From Ampullaceana balthica (taxonomy: Eukaryota > Mollusca > Gastropoda > Lymnaeidae), in NCBI GenBank assembly GCA_944989445.1, contig CALYLW010000212.1:372001-436000 (forward strand): 64,000 nt of DNA, written 5' to 3'. The notes beneath the pieces are model-generated. The model did not search any database. It was given only the letters and a program-made list of their open reading frames with translations, and had not been told where the DNA came from. A program made the position numbers and the translations under genes. Below are positions 1 to 12,400 of this stretch, piece by piece (the first letter of the stretch is position 1; each line of letters opens with the position of its first letter).

Positions 1-294
1 GGTGAATCATAATTTCAGTAGATACGGTGATACATTATATGTTTATTTAGGTTGATCAATTTTTTTTCAGTATAGACAGTTATTCATTTTATAAGTAGAT
101 AGGGTATTTATTACTCATTACTTCAGTAGATAGGGTATTACATTATATCAGTATTTAGGGTGATTCTTTTTTTTAGTAGAGTGTTTTTAATTCTTTAAGT
201 AGTTATGGTGATTTGCTATCTCAGTAGATATGCTGAATAAGTATTGAAGTAGACACATTGATTCATGAGAAACTGTCCATGATTGTATTCCTAG

Positions 295-447
295 TTGATT
301 ACGCGGCTACAGCTAACACAACGAGCCGGGAAGTCATTGACAACATTGACGTCACATGCACCAACGGAGGTCAAGGGAGTCTCGTACTGGAGTTGGAGCA
401 GCCAATATCGTTTGTGTGGATGAGTGTTGTATTTCTGCCCGGAGCTG
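295..447 (+). CDS. Gene A exon 1: a-type half-lobe
   Basis: The acceptor is TATTCCTAG and the donor is CTG|GTAAGT; phase 1-1, 51 residues. It carries a VTCTNGGQG turn and ends FVWMSVVFLPGAG. It aligns with the a-type exon at 12612 (TCYTAPNN... FTWVRVVFENSG). It is the first exon in the window. The last 24 bases and the donor are repeated downstream as a minisatellite. Confidence 0.8.
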
Positions 448-3400
448 GTAAGTACTGTAACAGGCGTGTTTGCTGTATTTCTGCCCGGAGCTGTTAAGTA
501 CTGTAACAGACGTGTTTGTTGTATATCTGCCCGGTGCTGGTAAGTACTGTAACAGGCGTGTTTGTTGTATTTCTGTCTGGAGCTGGTAAGTACTGTAACA
601 GGCGTGTTTGCTGTATTTCTGCCCGGAGCTGTTAAGTACTGTAACAGACGTGTTTGTTGTATATCTGCCCGGAGCTGTTAAGTACTGTAACAGACGTATT
701 TGTTGTATTTCTGCCCAGACCTGGTAAGTACTGTAACAGACGTGTTTGTTGTGATTACTTTATTTTAGCATGCGACTTGAGTCACTTAGTTTTGAGGCTG
801 CGTGTTTGTCCAGTGAGGTGAAATTTTTATTAATGTACAGGACAGACAATTAAAGCCAGTTTTTTTACACAGACCACGTATTGGTGTCTTGATTTCCAGT
901 GTTGATTCACAGTTGGAAAATTATACGTTTTGAATTAATAGACTGTTTCTGATAATCTGAAAGCTTGTCGTTTAACTCTTTAAAGAAATAATAATTATAT
1001 GTATAATAAATGACATTCGTTGTGATGATATATAACTAACTTCAAATATAACACAAAATGCTGCAGGCATCATCCGATCATTAACATGATATGATATCAG
1101 AACAATATATGTGTTAATAAATCACAATGTACACTTCAGAAACTAGACGATACTCTAAGAAAGCGTTTTCCTTTTATTAACTAGCCATTGAAATAGTAAA
1201 AAACAAAGCGAATAAAACAAAAATATATAAATTAAATCCCAACAAAAAAGTGGTATTAATAAAGTAAATTGAAACAACATATACATTTTAATTTTCTGTG
1301 TATAAGAGAGGCTATAAACGTGTTCATCTAATAAACTTCATAACGTTCACCTACAACATTTGTCCTGTATATTGTATTAGTCACAGCACAGCCCACATGT
1401 AAAATCATAAAATATCACAATGTTGACATCATGTATCCAAATACCAAGGGGGTGGTAATGTTAACTTCACAACGACATCAGTACATGATTCATATTTTCA
1501 GGAACAGTAGAACTGAATCACCTTAATCTCAGCATTTCGCTTCTAAAAACTTTGAATTGGATTCAGTGTGACGACACACGATATGTCATGGAAAAAGCGC
1601 ACGTCGCTTCTATTTTTTGCACGCGAACTGATCAGGTTGTGGCACTGATGCTGTCTTGGAAACCCACCACGCCAGTCTGCACAATAAACATCTACGGGGG
1701 TGAGTTGAAAAAAAACAACAGACAGCAAGCAGCTGGGAGTGCGTAAGAGAGACCTGGATCTTGGGTAGGGGATAACTCATCTCAAACCGTTACACTCAAT
1801 CCGTACCAAGAGAAGAAGAACAAATTACAACATAATAATTACATGAACAAATATACAAATCCTTGGTCGCCACTAGGCAATCTGATACGGACGCTTGCTG
1901 CCTAAGACATTGGTATACTGGTATGAAGTAGGATAGGCATCTACTTTTGACTGACTAAGCTGCAGACACAAAAAATATAGAAGTGAAACGTAACCATGGT
2001 TAAATAAGTGGATGCATCCTTGGGTATATGGGATTGAGGGTCATGTGAATAGTTGGTGCTAAATGGTCGCCTTGATTGGAGGGTTTAAGATTGTAGATGT
2101 TAAAGTAAAATCTCCTTGTTCATTTTAACGTCAGTCAAAAGCCTTACATGTGCTTGTAATAGAAATCAATTACAAGGCATGACATAAAAAATTTAAAAAA
2201 TCCGCGGAATGTTTCATCGCAAATAGTAACATGTTTAAACGAGGCACGCGGAAAAAGTAAATATAGATAGATGTATACACACATATACTTAAACTTTATC
2301 ATACATATACAAATTTCCTTACATTTTTGTGTAAAGTTGAGTTTATATAATTCAATGTATAATGCCACTATACATTTTCCCCTTTAAATTCGACTAATCT
2401 ATCAATTACTATTTTTTTCTGTTTTGTATCCAGGTCAAAACGTTGCAACTTTCAGTAAAATTCAAGTACCAGGTGTAACCGAAAATATTGAGTTTCCTTC
2501 GTTTTTAAAGCAATTACAAAACGTGACTGGCAAGCCAGAATTAACACTATCGCTGCTTGGCACCAACACAATATCAATAACACTCCCGGAACGGATGCAG
2601 GTTCTTACCATGGTGATTTTAACAGGTACTACTAGTATTTTCGCTTAACCCGGAGCAGTATGTTATATACTATAGTGGTGTTCATTCACAGCCGAGAGCA
2701 CTGTTACAAATGGTTTAAGAGTTAATTTAAACCCTGAAACATGATTTAACAAACATTTATTGTTATATCTAGCCATTGAGCATGAGTAGTAGTGAGCAAT
2801 GTTATAGATAATGGTAGTGTTACATCAAATCATTGGCACATTATGAGGTAATTAGAGTGTTCTTTAAAATATTTTTTTTTGTTACATTAAACACTGAAGC
2901 ATTATCGATTTAACAGAAAAGCGGAATGTTGCATAAATTTAGCACTGTAATATTCAGTTACATTGTTTAGTCAAAGTCTAAAGCCATATAGCAGGCAGTT
3001 GAAGTGTTCAGTAAGAATCAGGCCCTGTAATAGCTTTTTACAGGCATATTTTAATCAACGATCAGTCCCTTGAAAAAAACGCTTTTAGCATTTTTTTATC
3101 CTTTGCGTAAATGTTGCAGTTTTGTTTCATATCATGTAGTAGTTTTACAGTTGCTGTTTTATTTTATTGATAAACAAATACAACAACTTTTCATTATCCC
3201 TTTGGGGAGGGGGCCAGATAGCTGGGAGGGTCTTCCAGGAAGACCCATGAGGAGCATTAGGCTCGGGGCTTTTTCTTTCACATGTAGGATCATTCTCTAT
3301 AAAACAGTCTTTTTGTGACAGGTGGCTATAATACTGCATTAATCAATTTATCTATATAATTTGAAGACTAAATTTTGTATCTACACTTTAAAGTTAGAAA

Positions 3401-6400
3401 CAAATTTCAAGCGACATTTATGTATACGTTTATTTACTCGACTGCTCAAGACCATTAATGTTATGTGAAATTTAAGTTCCCTGCTCTCATAAAAGCTAAA
3501 ACATTAATTGCAGCAAATGTAAAAGGATATAATGATATGATGATATATAGTCCGTCATAGACAGAAATATTACATACAAATGTAATTGATCTAAAACAAT
3601 AATTACTTAGGAATCCGTCACTTGTTATAGTTCTCATTGATTACATAATTTAGGAAACAGCGCATCACAGTTATCAATGAGCAAGTGGAAAACATACTAA
3701 GTTCAAAATAAATATAATGTATGCATCTTTTGTTTCGACTCTAGGTTCCAGTACCAATGAAACGCTGAGTTTCAAGGTATGGTGTAAGAATCATGAAAAT
3801 ATTCTTATTTTTGAAAAAGAATTCACGCAACTTCATAGGCAGACACCATTTGTTTGCATTCGATTCCCCGCCGAGACACTTGCCACAACCCTTCAGCTTC
3901 AGCTGACAGAGGGAACTATGACGATTTGTGAAATCATGATCTTTGCAGGTATCGCTACATTGGAAGCAGTAATTATTTTGATTCGTTGAAAGAAATAATG
4001 TAAATAAAATGTTAAGGTTAAATGAGACGCTTGTTTTGCAGCTCTGGTTGGGAGAATCACATAAACAATTGAGACTGTGGAAGGGGTTACGAATTCATAA
4101 CAAATTATAAATCGAAACTTTTCGTAAAGCCCAGCTCTTGTGCGAAATTAATATTTTACAATATTTAAAAAAAGTTAAGAGAGTCGGTTGTTTCTTTCAC
4201 TAAAATTGGGATTGATAATACATTTTATAGTTTGTGTTTTTCATAGAAATTGTACACACCACGTTAATCATCACAAAAACATTGTCATTATAAATTAGCA
4301 TTGGTCGCTTTTGAAGAGATTTTGTCTTTACATTTAGACACCTTTAGGAAGTTCAATTTAGTGGACAATAATTTTTTTTATATATTTCTACTTACGCTGA
4401 CTAAATAAAAGAATTAAAAGAAATAGCATTTTCTTCTGCACAAAAAAATATTTAAAAAAATATATAAATTAAAATAAATTAATAATTTTAAAAATAAAAT
4501 ATAAAAAAACTAAATAAAATTTAAAACCCTTTTTTTTAGATTGTGATATAGTGTCATTATTTAAGTTTATATTGTCATTCTTATTCCTTGAAAAGTATGA
4601 CTTTATTTGAAAGTCCCACCCGCTCTTTATATCAATGTAGACCTTTAAACAATTTGAAGAAATGTTCATTGGCAATAAATGTTGATTAAACAAATACTAT
4701 CAGCATTTCTTTTGACTATTAATTGCCTTTGATTCGATTAAAAGTCTAGTTAAATTCCATCATTCAAATAATTTATATTTTCCCCCCATTTTGTTCTAGG
4801 TGACAAGTGGAATAAATATAATTCATAAAACTAGGGAAATGTTGAAAAAAATTACGAGTTTCAAGTTCCTTTATCTTTTCTTTTATATTTAAATGTTTCT
4901 AAAATTTCATATATTTCGGTGTTTTTTTAATTTCTTTACTCTTCGTTTACCTGTTTAAAAAATGTAATAATTAATTGTGTGATTCTTTCAAAAACGTTTT
5001 AATTGTTTCATACACACACTAAAGAATCTGAAATCGAATTCCGTGAAGACAATTATGATATACAATCAATATAAAATATATATATATATATATTTTTCTT
5101 TTACAAGAATATATGCATGATTCTAATTGAAATAATTTGTCCACAATGTAATCATTTAAATGGAGTTAAATTATTGTATCTGCAACATGAAATTTTGGGG
5201 CTACTGGGTGATATTGAAGTTTGGCGATTTAAACCCATGGATAGCGAAGTCTATATGGCACTCGCCGCACAAGCTGAGGGACGTGGGATCTAGCCCACGT
5301 TAAAGCCACAATATAAATGATGAATGACTAACGCTAAGAAAGTCCTCCGATGACCTGGATCCACAAACAAAATTACCGAATACTGTTCAGTTTTACTGTT
5401 TTCATTTAAGTGAGTATTAACTATTAAGACAAGCTAATAAATATATTTTTGTTTATTATTTCCACACAAGATCAACAAAACAGTACGACCTGGAAAACAA
5501 AAGTGTCCAATACTGAAGGTAAACACATCAACTTGAATGTTTCTTTGAAGAATGAACATATTTATATTATATTTTATAGTTATAATTAAAGCTCGATTGT
5601 ACACAATTTGTTTGAATTTTTAGCTTTTTTATCTTCAAAATTAATATCTTCAAAATTATTTTTTTTTAAATATAAATGATAATTATGTATATTTCATTTC
5701 CAAACAAAGCTATACAAAACACTTCAACTCCGTTGAATATCACAACATCCACAAATAAAGCTAAATATATAAACGGCAATATTGCTTTAAAGTTTAATAA
5801 TAAATATCAGTTTTGAGTTGCAGTTATTAAATGTATAAAATAAACATCAGCTTAACAATTAAGTTTGTTTTTTTTAAATTTTTTTTTATTATTATTCTTT
5901 TTTTAATTAATTATTAAATTAAGAAAGGTCTTAGTTAAAATTAAATGGAAAATTTAATCGTAAAATAAACATCTTTCAAATTTTAAGAACATGTATATTT
6001 AACATATATAGTAAAACTGTGTCGCTTTAGGCATGCATGTTTTGCTTTTCGAGATTAGAAATCATGTAAAATATTTCTTTTAATGAAAGAAAGCTTACCG
6101 TATATACTTGTTCTATAGCCCATTCGTTCATAAGCAGACCCCCCCCCCTTCTTTTGGACGAGCATAATAATGATAATAATAAATTCGTGATTTTTATAGC
6201 GCTGTTTCCCAGCAAGGAGCCGGGCTCACGGTGCTTTACATGGAGATAATAACATACATATAATAATTTAAATATATATTCCTTTCATAATAACCACAGA
6301 AATAACAGTACAATACACATAAGCTACGGTAATCATTAAAAAGAAATGGTGTCTCTTTAATTTTGAAAATAATAGCATAGTAGACAAAGTGCGTAACCCG

Positions 6401-9400
6401 CTCGTAAGCCGACCCCAAAAAATAATAGGACAGCGTAAACAAAATGGTACACATTTTTTTTAAACTACAAGATGAATCGGTCATTTTTTGTTTGGTAAAC
6501 AGAGGCGAAAGGCCGTACATTAAAAATTGAAAACAAAATGTGTAAAATAATTTATCAAAAACATTCACAAAATTTTAAAAAATGAATAAATAAGGTAAGT
6601 GAAGATGCTTAATAATATGTTATAGCTTCTGGTAGAGTCTTGTAGAATGTAGACAAGGACCTTGATGATTTGCAAAAACAACACCGATATCCAATGTTCA
6701 TGCAGAAATCACCTATGACCCGCTTGTTAGCCGACCCCCTAACTTTTCACCCAAGATTTTGTCTAAAAAAGTCGGCTCTAGATCGAGTATATACGGTATA
6801 TTGTATTTACAAATCTTGAAACTTTTTTGTTTCACAATTTTTAAAATCATTTTTAATTAAAGATGAATTTGATAGATTTCCACAGTAAAAATAAAATCAA
6901 TGGAAAAATGATTTAGTGATTTTTATATAAACACATATAATTTTATTAGGGAACACTTTAAAAAAAATAACGTAGGCTACGTTCCGTCGAAGGTTACAAT
7001 TTGCCTATGTATTTGTTTATAAGTTATAAAGATTAATTCTAAATATGAGTAGTTAATTATTTTAGTGCCAAATGCAGTTAAACAATAATACTAATAATTG
7101 ACATCGTCTTTTCATAATTGTATCCTTTCTCTTGAATTCCATGACAAAATGAGCAAGAGGAAATGTAGCAGAATAAAATCATGTGCCTTATTTTGAATGC
7201 TAATGTTTTTAGGCCCAGCAAACGTTTACTTTTACGAGTATTACGAGTTCCCTTGTTAACCAACGACATTTCGTTGATAGTTATATTTAGGCCTCGGGGG
7301 ATACAACTTATGACAATCATGTGTTCTTCGGGTGTTTTTATCACGTTTTTTCATTAATAAGAATTAGAGAAAAATAATATAAATATCTCTTCTTTCCAAA
7401 CAAAACTGACTGTACTAGACACTTCAACTCCCATACATAAAATAGCTTCAAACTTGAATCGTAATTATTTGAACTTAAATGTAGTTACCAATAATGATTA
7501 ATCATCATTAATTTTTCCTTGGTAAGGTCAATTATTTTTTGTATAAATTTATGCTTCTTTGTTACCGGTTAAAAAAATGCGTTAGTTATTATTTATATAA
7601 ACTTTGAAGTTTGGCTTTTTAAAGACAAATTACAATTTCAGCATTGAATTCCATCAATTTTAAGCTAATTCTGTTGACAATTTTAGCAACTGGAAATATC
7701 TAGATAAAAACATTTTAGTAAAAATTTCCTGCCCAAATTGATCTTAAGTAATAAACAAAAATGATTTGTTGTTGTTTTTTCAGGATACTTTTTATAATGT
7801 TTAGCGTACAAATGATGGTGCTAAAACTGAAAAAAATATTTAACCTCTATTTTAAAAAAGTATTTAATTGATTATATTTAATTATAAATGTATATCCAGG
7901 TTTTTATTTGTTTAATCATTTGATTAATTAGTCTATTTTTAAGGTTGTAATAAGCTTTCTTTATTTTTTTTCATGTCTGAAATAATAAACTGTATACATA
8001 CTTTTAAAACAATTGTAAAGCTTTTTTTTGGTTATATATATAAATATTCATTTCTTTCATATAGATGAAGATCAAGACCAATTAACACACAAATGTAAGA
8101 GTTACAAACTATACAGTTTTTAAGAAAGATTATTAATTTTTAAAATAAAAATGATATCTAAATATGATATTGCATGTAATAAAGTAGAATATCATATAGA
8201 TAAAGATTATTAATGCACATTTGGAGTCATGTATAAACATTATTAATTTTATTAAATTATAACAAGCCTGCTAGGCAGGTTTGATTCAGTATTGCAAAAC
8301 ATTAATTTTATTTTTGCAATTTGAAATTCGCTTTAATATTTTAGCACAAATTATAGTATATAATATACTTTTTTAAAAATATTATATTTAAAAAATTTAG
8401 TGTTAAAATAAAAATAAGATGTATCCTTTTTTATTTTTAATAGTATACAATTATATCTTCAATATGTATTTAAGTAGGTTGCTCAATTTCTTTTTAACAA
8501 TATTATTATTTATTTATTTTTTGAATATATTTTTAAAAAAAATAATTAAGTATCAGTATAAATATTGTTGTGCAAAAAAACAACAAAAAAAACAACAAAT
8601 TAATTACTAATGTAAAATGAAACTAGCTTGAAATGTAAAAGTTTTTTAAGCTTAGAATATTAAGCAAAATTATAAATTTTAACAATCAGAATGCTACATT
8701 ATTTGGTTGCCTGTTTTGAAAACTTGAAATATCTAGATATCAAAGTATATTAAAAGTTTGTTGTAATTGATTTTTTTTTGTTTAATCATTTTAATTTACA
8801 TTAGTATTTTTAATACATGTAAAGAATTCTATATTTACTTAAGATGATTTTAAAAATAACATGCATGGTGTAAAAACACAAATGAAATACATGCTACTTT
8901 AAAGAAAAAAAAAGTATACAGATAGATATTAGATTTCGTAGGTTGTCTCATTTATTGTTACAGATATACTTAGTTTTTGTAATTTGTTCAATATCTTAAA
9001 ATTACTAAATACATTTTTTAAAGGTGTTAAGTGTTATGCAAATATATTTTTAAAGTATTTTTTTTCTTGTTGTCTAAAAATATTTACATTTCTTCCATAA
9101 AGATTAAGATCAAGACATTTTAACACAAAAATTTAAGATTTGTTAACATTAAGGTATTTTAGAAGCATTATAAATTTAAAAAACTTACATCTAAAAATGA
9201 AATTTCCTTGCATAAATTTGAATGTCAAATTGTATTTATAATTTTTTTTATTTAATTTTTATTAATTAAGAAATATAATTTTTTCTTTCATTAAAAATAC
9301 TTTGAGTGCAAAACTCCATCACTTTAAAACTACATATGTTGCCAGTTTTTGCAACTGGAAATATCTATATATCAAATCATATTGGAAGTTTGTTAAACTT

Positions 9401-12400
9401 TATATATTTTTTTTAAAAATTATTTTTTACTTTAAAAATATGTATTTTTTTTATCCATGTAAAGAATTCTAAATGTATTTATGATGAACATTGTTAAAAA
9501 TTTCATGTACAAATTACTTTTTTAATGGTAAAATAATATGAATGCTGCTTTTAAAAATTAACAATTAATTATCAATCATATTAGCCTGTGTGAGTGTTAA
9601 CCTAGGCAGTTTATCTTTTTCAAAATATAAAATTGTAAATGTGTAAGGAGTTTATTAATTTTATGCCAAAGATAATTTTTTTTTAAATGCATGATGTAAA
9701 AAAAAATAGCGTGAAGGCTTATGCAACCATACATGTTTCTTGTTATTTAAAACAAACTATTTCTTCTTCAAATATTCCAATCCAGGGGAAGTAACACACA
9801 AATGTAAGAGTTTTGTAAGTTGTGAATAATTAATCAACATTATGAACTTACAAATTCAGAATGTAAATCTAACAGAATTTACTTTAGAATGTTTGAACTT
9901 AACTATTTCACAATTGTGTTTTTTATTGTTGTTGTTTTTTTTAATTTTTTTGTTGATAAAACATTGCTGTGTCAGTATATCTAAATGAGATGATGATGAT
10001 CCTACATGTGGAAGAAAATCAGAAGCCCCGAGCCTAGTGCTCTTCATGGGTCTTCCTGGAAGACCCTCCCAGCTATCTGGCCCCCTCCCCCAGAAAAGGA
10101 CGTTGACAGCTGGGAAAACCCACCCCGGAGCGGTCGCTTCTGAAGCGGCCACCTGGGCATCTAAGACAGAAAGTCGAGGATGCCTCCCACTAAGTTGGCC
10201 TCACAAGGAGGGGTGGAATTGCCTTACTACGACCCGCTACCACTTCGGCGCCACCCGGGCAAAGCATACGAGTCTCTATGGTTAGGATCGCCGCAATGCG
10301 GGGGATCATCAATGACCTACCTAGGGTGCAACCCCCATTGGAAGGTCTCCTCAGAGCTGGCGTCCGCTGCGTTCTTTGCGGTACCTTTTGCTAATCCGTA
10401 CTGGCGCTCCTGGCCCTAAACCGGCACCGCTCAATGGCGTTGCTAGCAAAATTAAGGGGACGAAACGGTCGCTTCGGATTTACCCGACCCTCAATGGGTA
10501 CTTTGGTTTTCATCATCGACAATGCATTTAAGATGCTTTGTCTAAGATCTAAATGAGATAAATGTTTCTATGTATTAATAGTATAGATAAAGATGATTGA
10601 AACACGTCCGAAATCAAAGAGTTCTGTCAACAGAACATACATTTAACTAAATTTTGAATCAGCCTAATCACCAGGTTTTATTTAACTTTGTAAATAATTG
10701 TGTTTTATAAATATGAAAATCACTGAAACATTTGGAAACTAATATCATTCTCTTATCTGCATTTTTATTTTAATATTATTTTATTTCACTTTTTTAAATG
10801 ATAAAAATCCTTTCCTTCATATTTTCCACATAAATTCAGAATTTCTAAATTACATATTTGGTCGTGTTTATTGGAAGAGGTCTAAAAAGGATTTCATCCA
10901 ATGTTGTGGATAACTGATTATACTACAATTTTTACTGATATCTGCTACTTTTCCGTAATCTGTATACATGTATCAGATAAAAAGTATCCATTCGTGAAAA
11001 TTTACATTGTTTTTCTCTTGCATTCTCTATTTCAACTTTAAGAGGAATAAAGACATAGATAAATAAGTAAATAAATATATGTATATACACACACAAAATA
11101 ATATATAAATGAAAAATATTATTGCTGTATTAGAACCAAAAGAATGGTTAAAAAATGTACAATTTTGCAAATAAATTATTATCATATTTGTTATCAATAA
11201 ATTCTTTAAAAAACATAAAATAAAGTGTGTCAAGTGGTTTTTTAAACTAAAATTAAGCTCTCCTTTTATTTTAAGCCATGGAATAAATATGTTTCTTGAT
11301 TATTCAATCGTCTTTAGATTCACATTGTGGTAACGGTAATATCGGTAAGAAATGTACAAATCGCTGCAACTGTGAGATGGGCTTGTGTGATGGCAATGGT
11401 CTCTGCAAGGAAGGAACAAAGTGCGTGAAGCCTTGGTTTCATTACGCATGTCAATACTGTGAGTAGTGAAGTCAAAACTGTTCACATAAGTAGCTGTCAA
11501 CGTAGCTATGGAATGTGTGTGGATCCCTACGTGTTCATGTCCTATGAGTATATCCCTACCTATATCAGAAAATGAAGTATATCCCCAAATATCTCAGAAA
11601 AAGTAGTGTATCCTTATATATCTCAAAAAATGAAGTATATCTCTACCTATCTCAGAAAATGAAGTATATCCCCAAATATCTCAGATAATGGAGTGTATCC
11701 CTTAAACTATATCAACAAAGAAAGTAGACCCCTACATATCTCAGCACAGATCGTTACGTTTCGCATTACTTGTCTCTATACTTGGAGAACATCTCTGTGT
11801 ATTTAAGTACAGGGAATAGATCCTTATGTGTATCAGATCTGGAGGTAGATACCCTGTCATCTTTCACCTTATTTGATCATAAGATTTAAGATTAGTCAGT
11901 TATTAATAAATATATGCTTAATTATCGATAATGTATCTAAGTCAGGATAAATCAATATGTTACTTTAATTTAAAAAAACAAACAATAACAGCCTTTTAAT
12001 ATTTACTTTTAAAAACATATTTTGAGTTCGTTGGCAAGTCATTAAAGATATACGGATAAAACGTGTATTATTGAAGATTTAAGACTATTTAAAATATATG
12101 TTTTAAAAAAGATAATAAAGTAATAGGGGTGAGACTGCAATCAGGCTTTTAAATAGGTAAATGTATAATATAAAAACAGGGTATTAGTAGGTATTAGTAG
12201 AAATAATAATAATAATAATAATAATAGTAGAATGGTTTTTTTAAATTATTATTTCGTTTTTTTCGTTTCATTTGTGTACTATTTGTCCGTTCAGGAAGGC
12301 TTTTTGCCGAAACGTTCGCTGTTGTGTTACGTCGTCAGGCCTGCTAATACCCTGTTTTTATATTATACATTTACCTAAAAAAATAACGAGTCTGCCAACT

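Noticed and set aside
424..763. CRISPR-like or centromeric array
   Set aside because: Contiguous units without spacers, overlapping an exon end in a eukaryotic gene.
4469..4693. Minus-strand ORF in A/T-rich intron, and similar ones throughout
   Set aside because: Low-complexity Asn/Lys/Ile/Phe content without splice context; chance ORFs in AT-rich DNA.
4801..4835. Possible further micro-exon after TTGTTCTAG
   Set aside because: The frame stops after eight codons and no usable donor follows.
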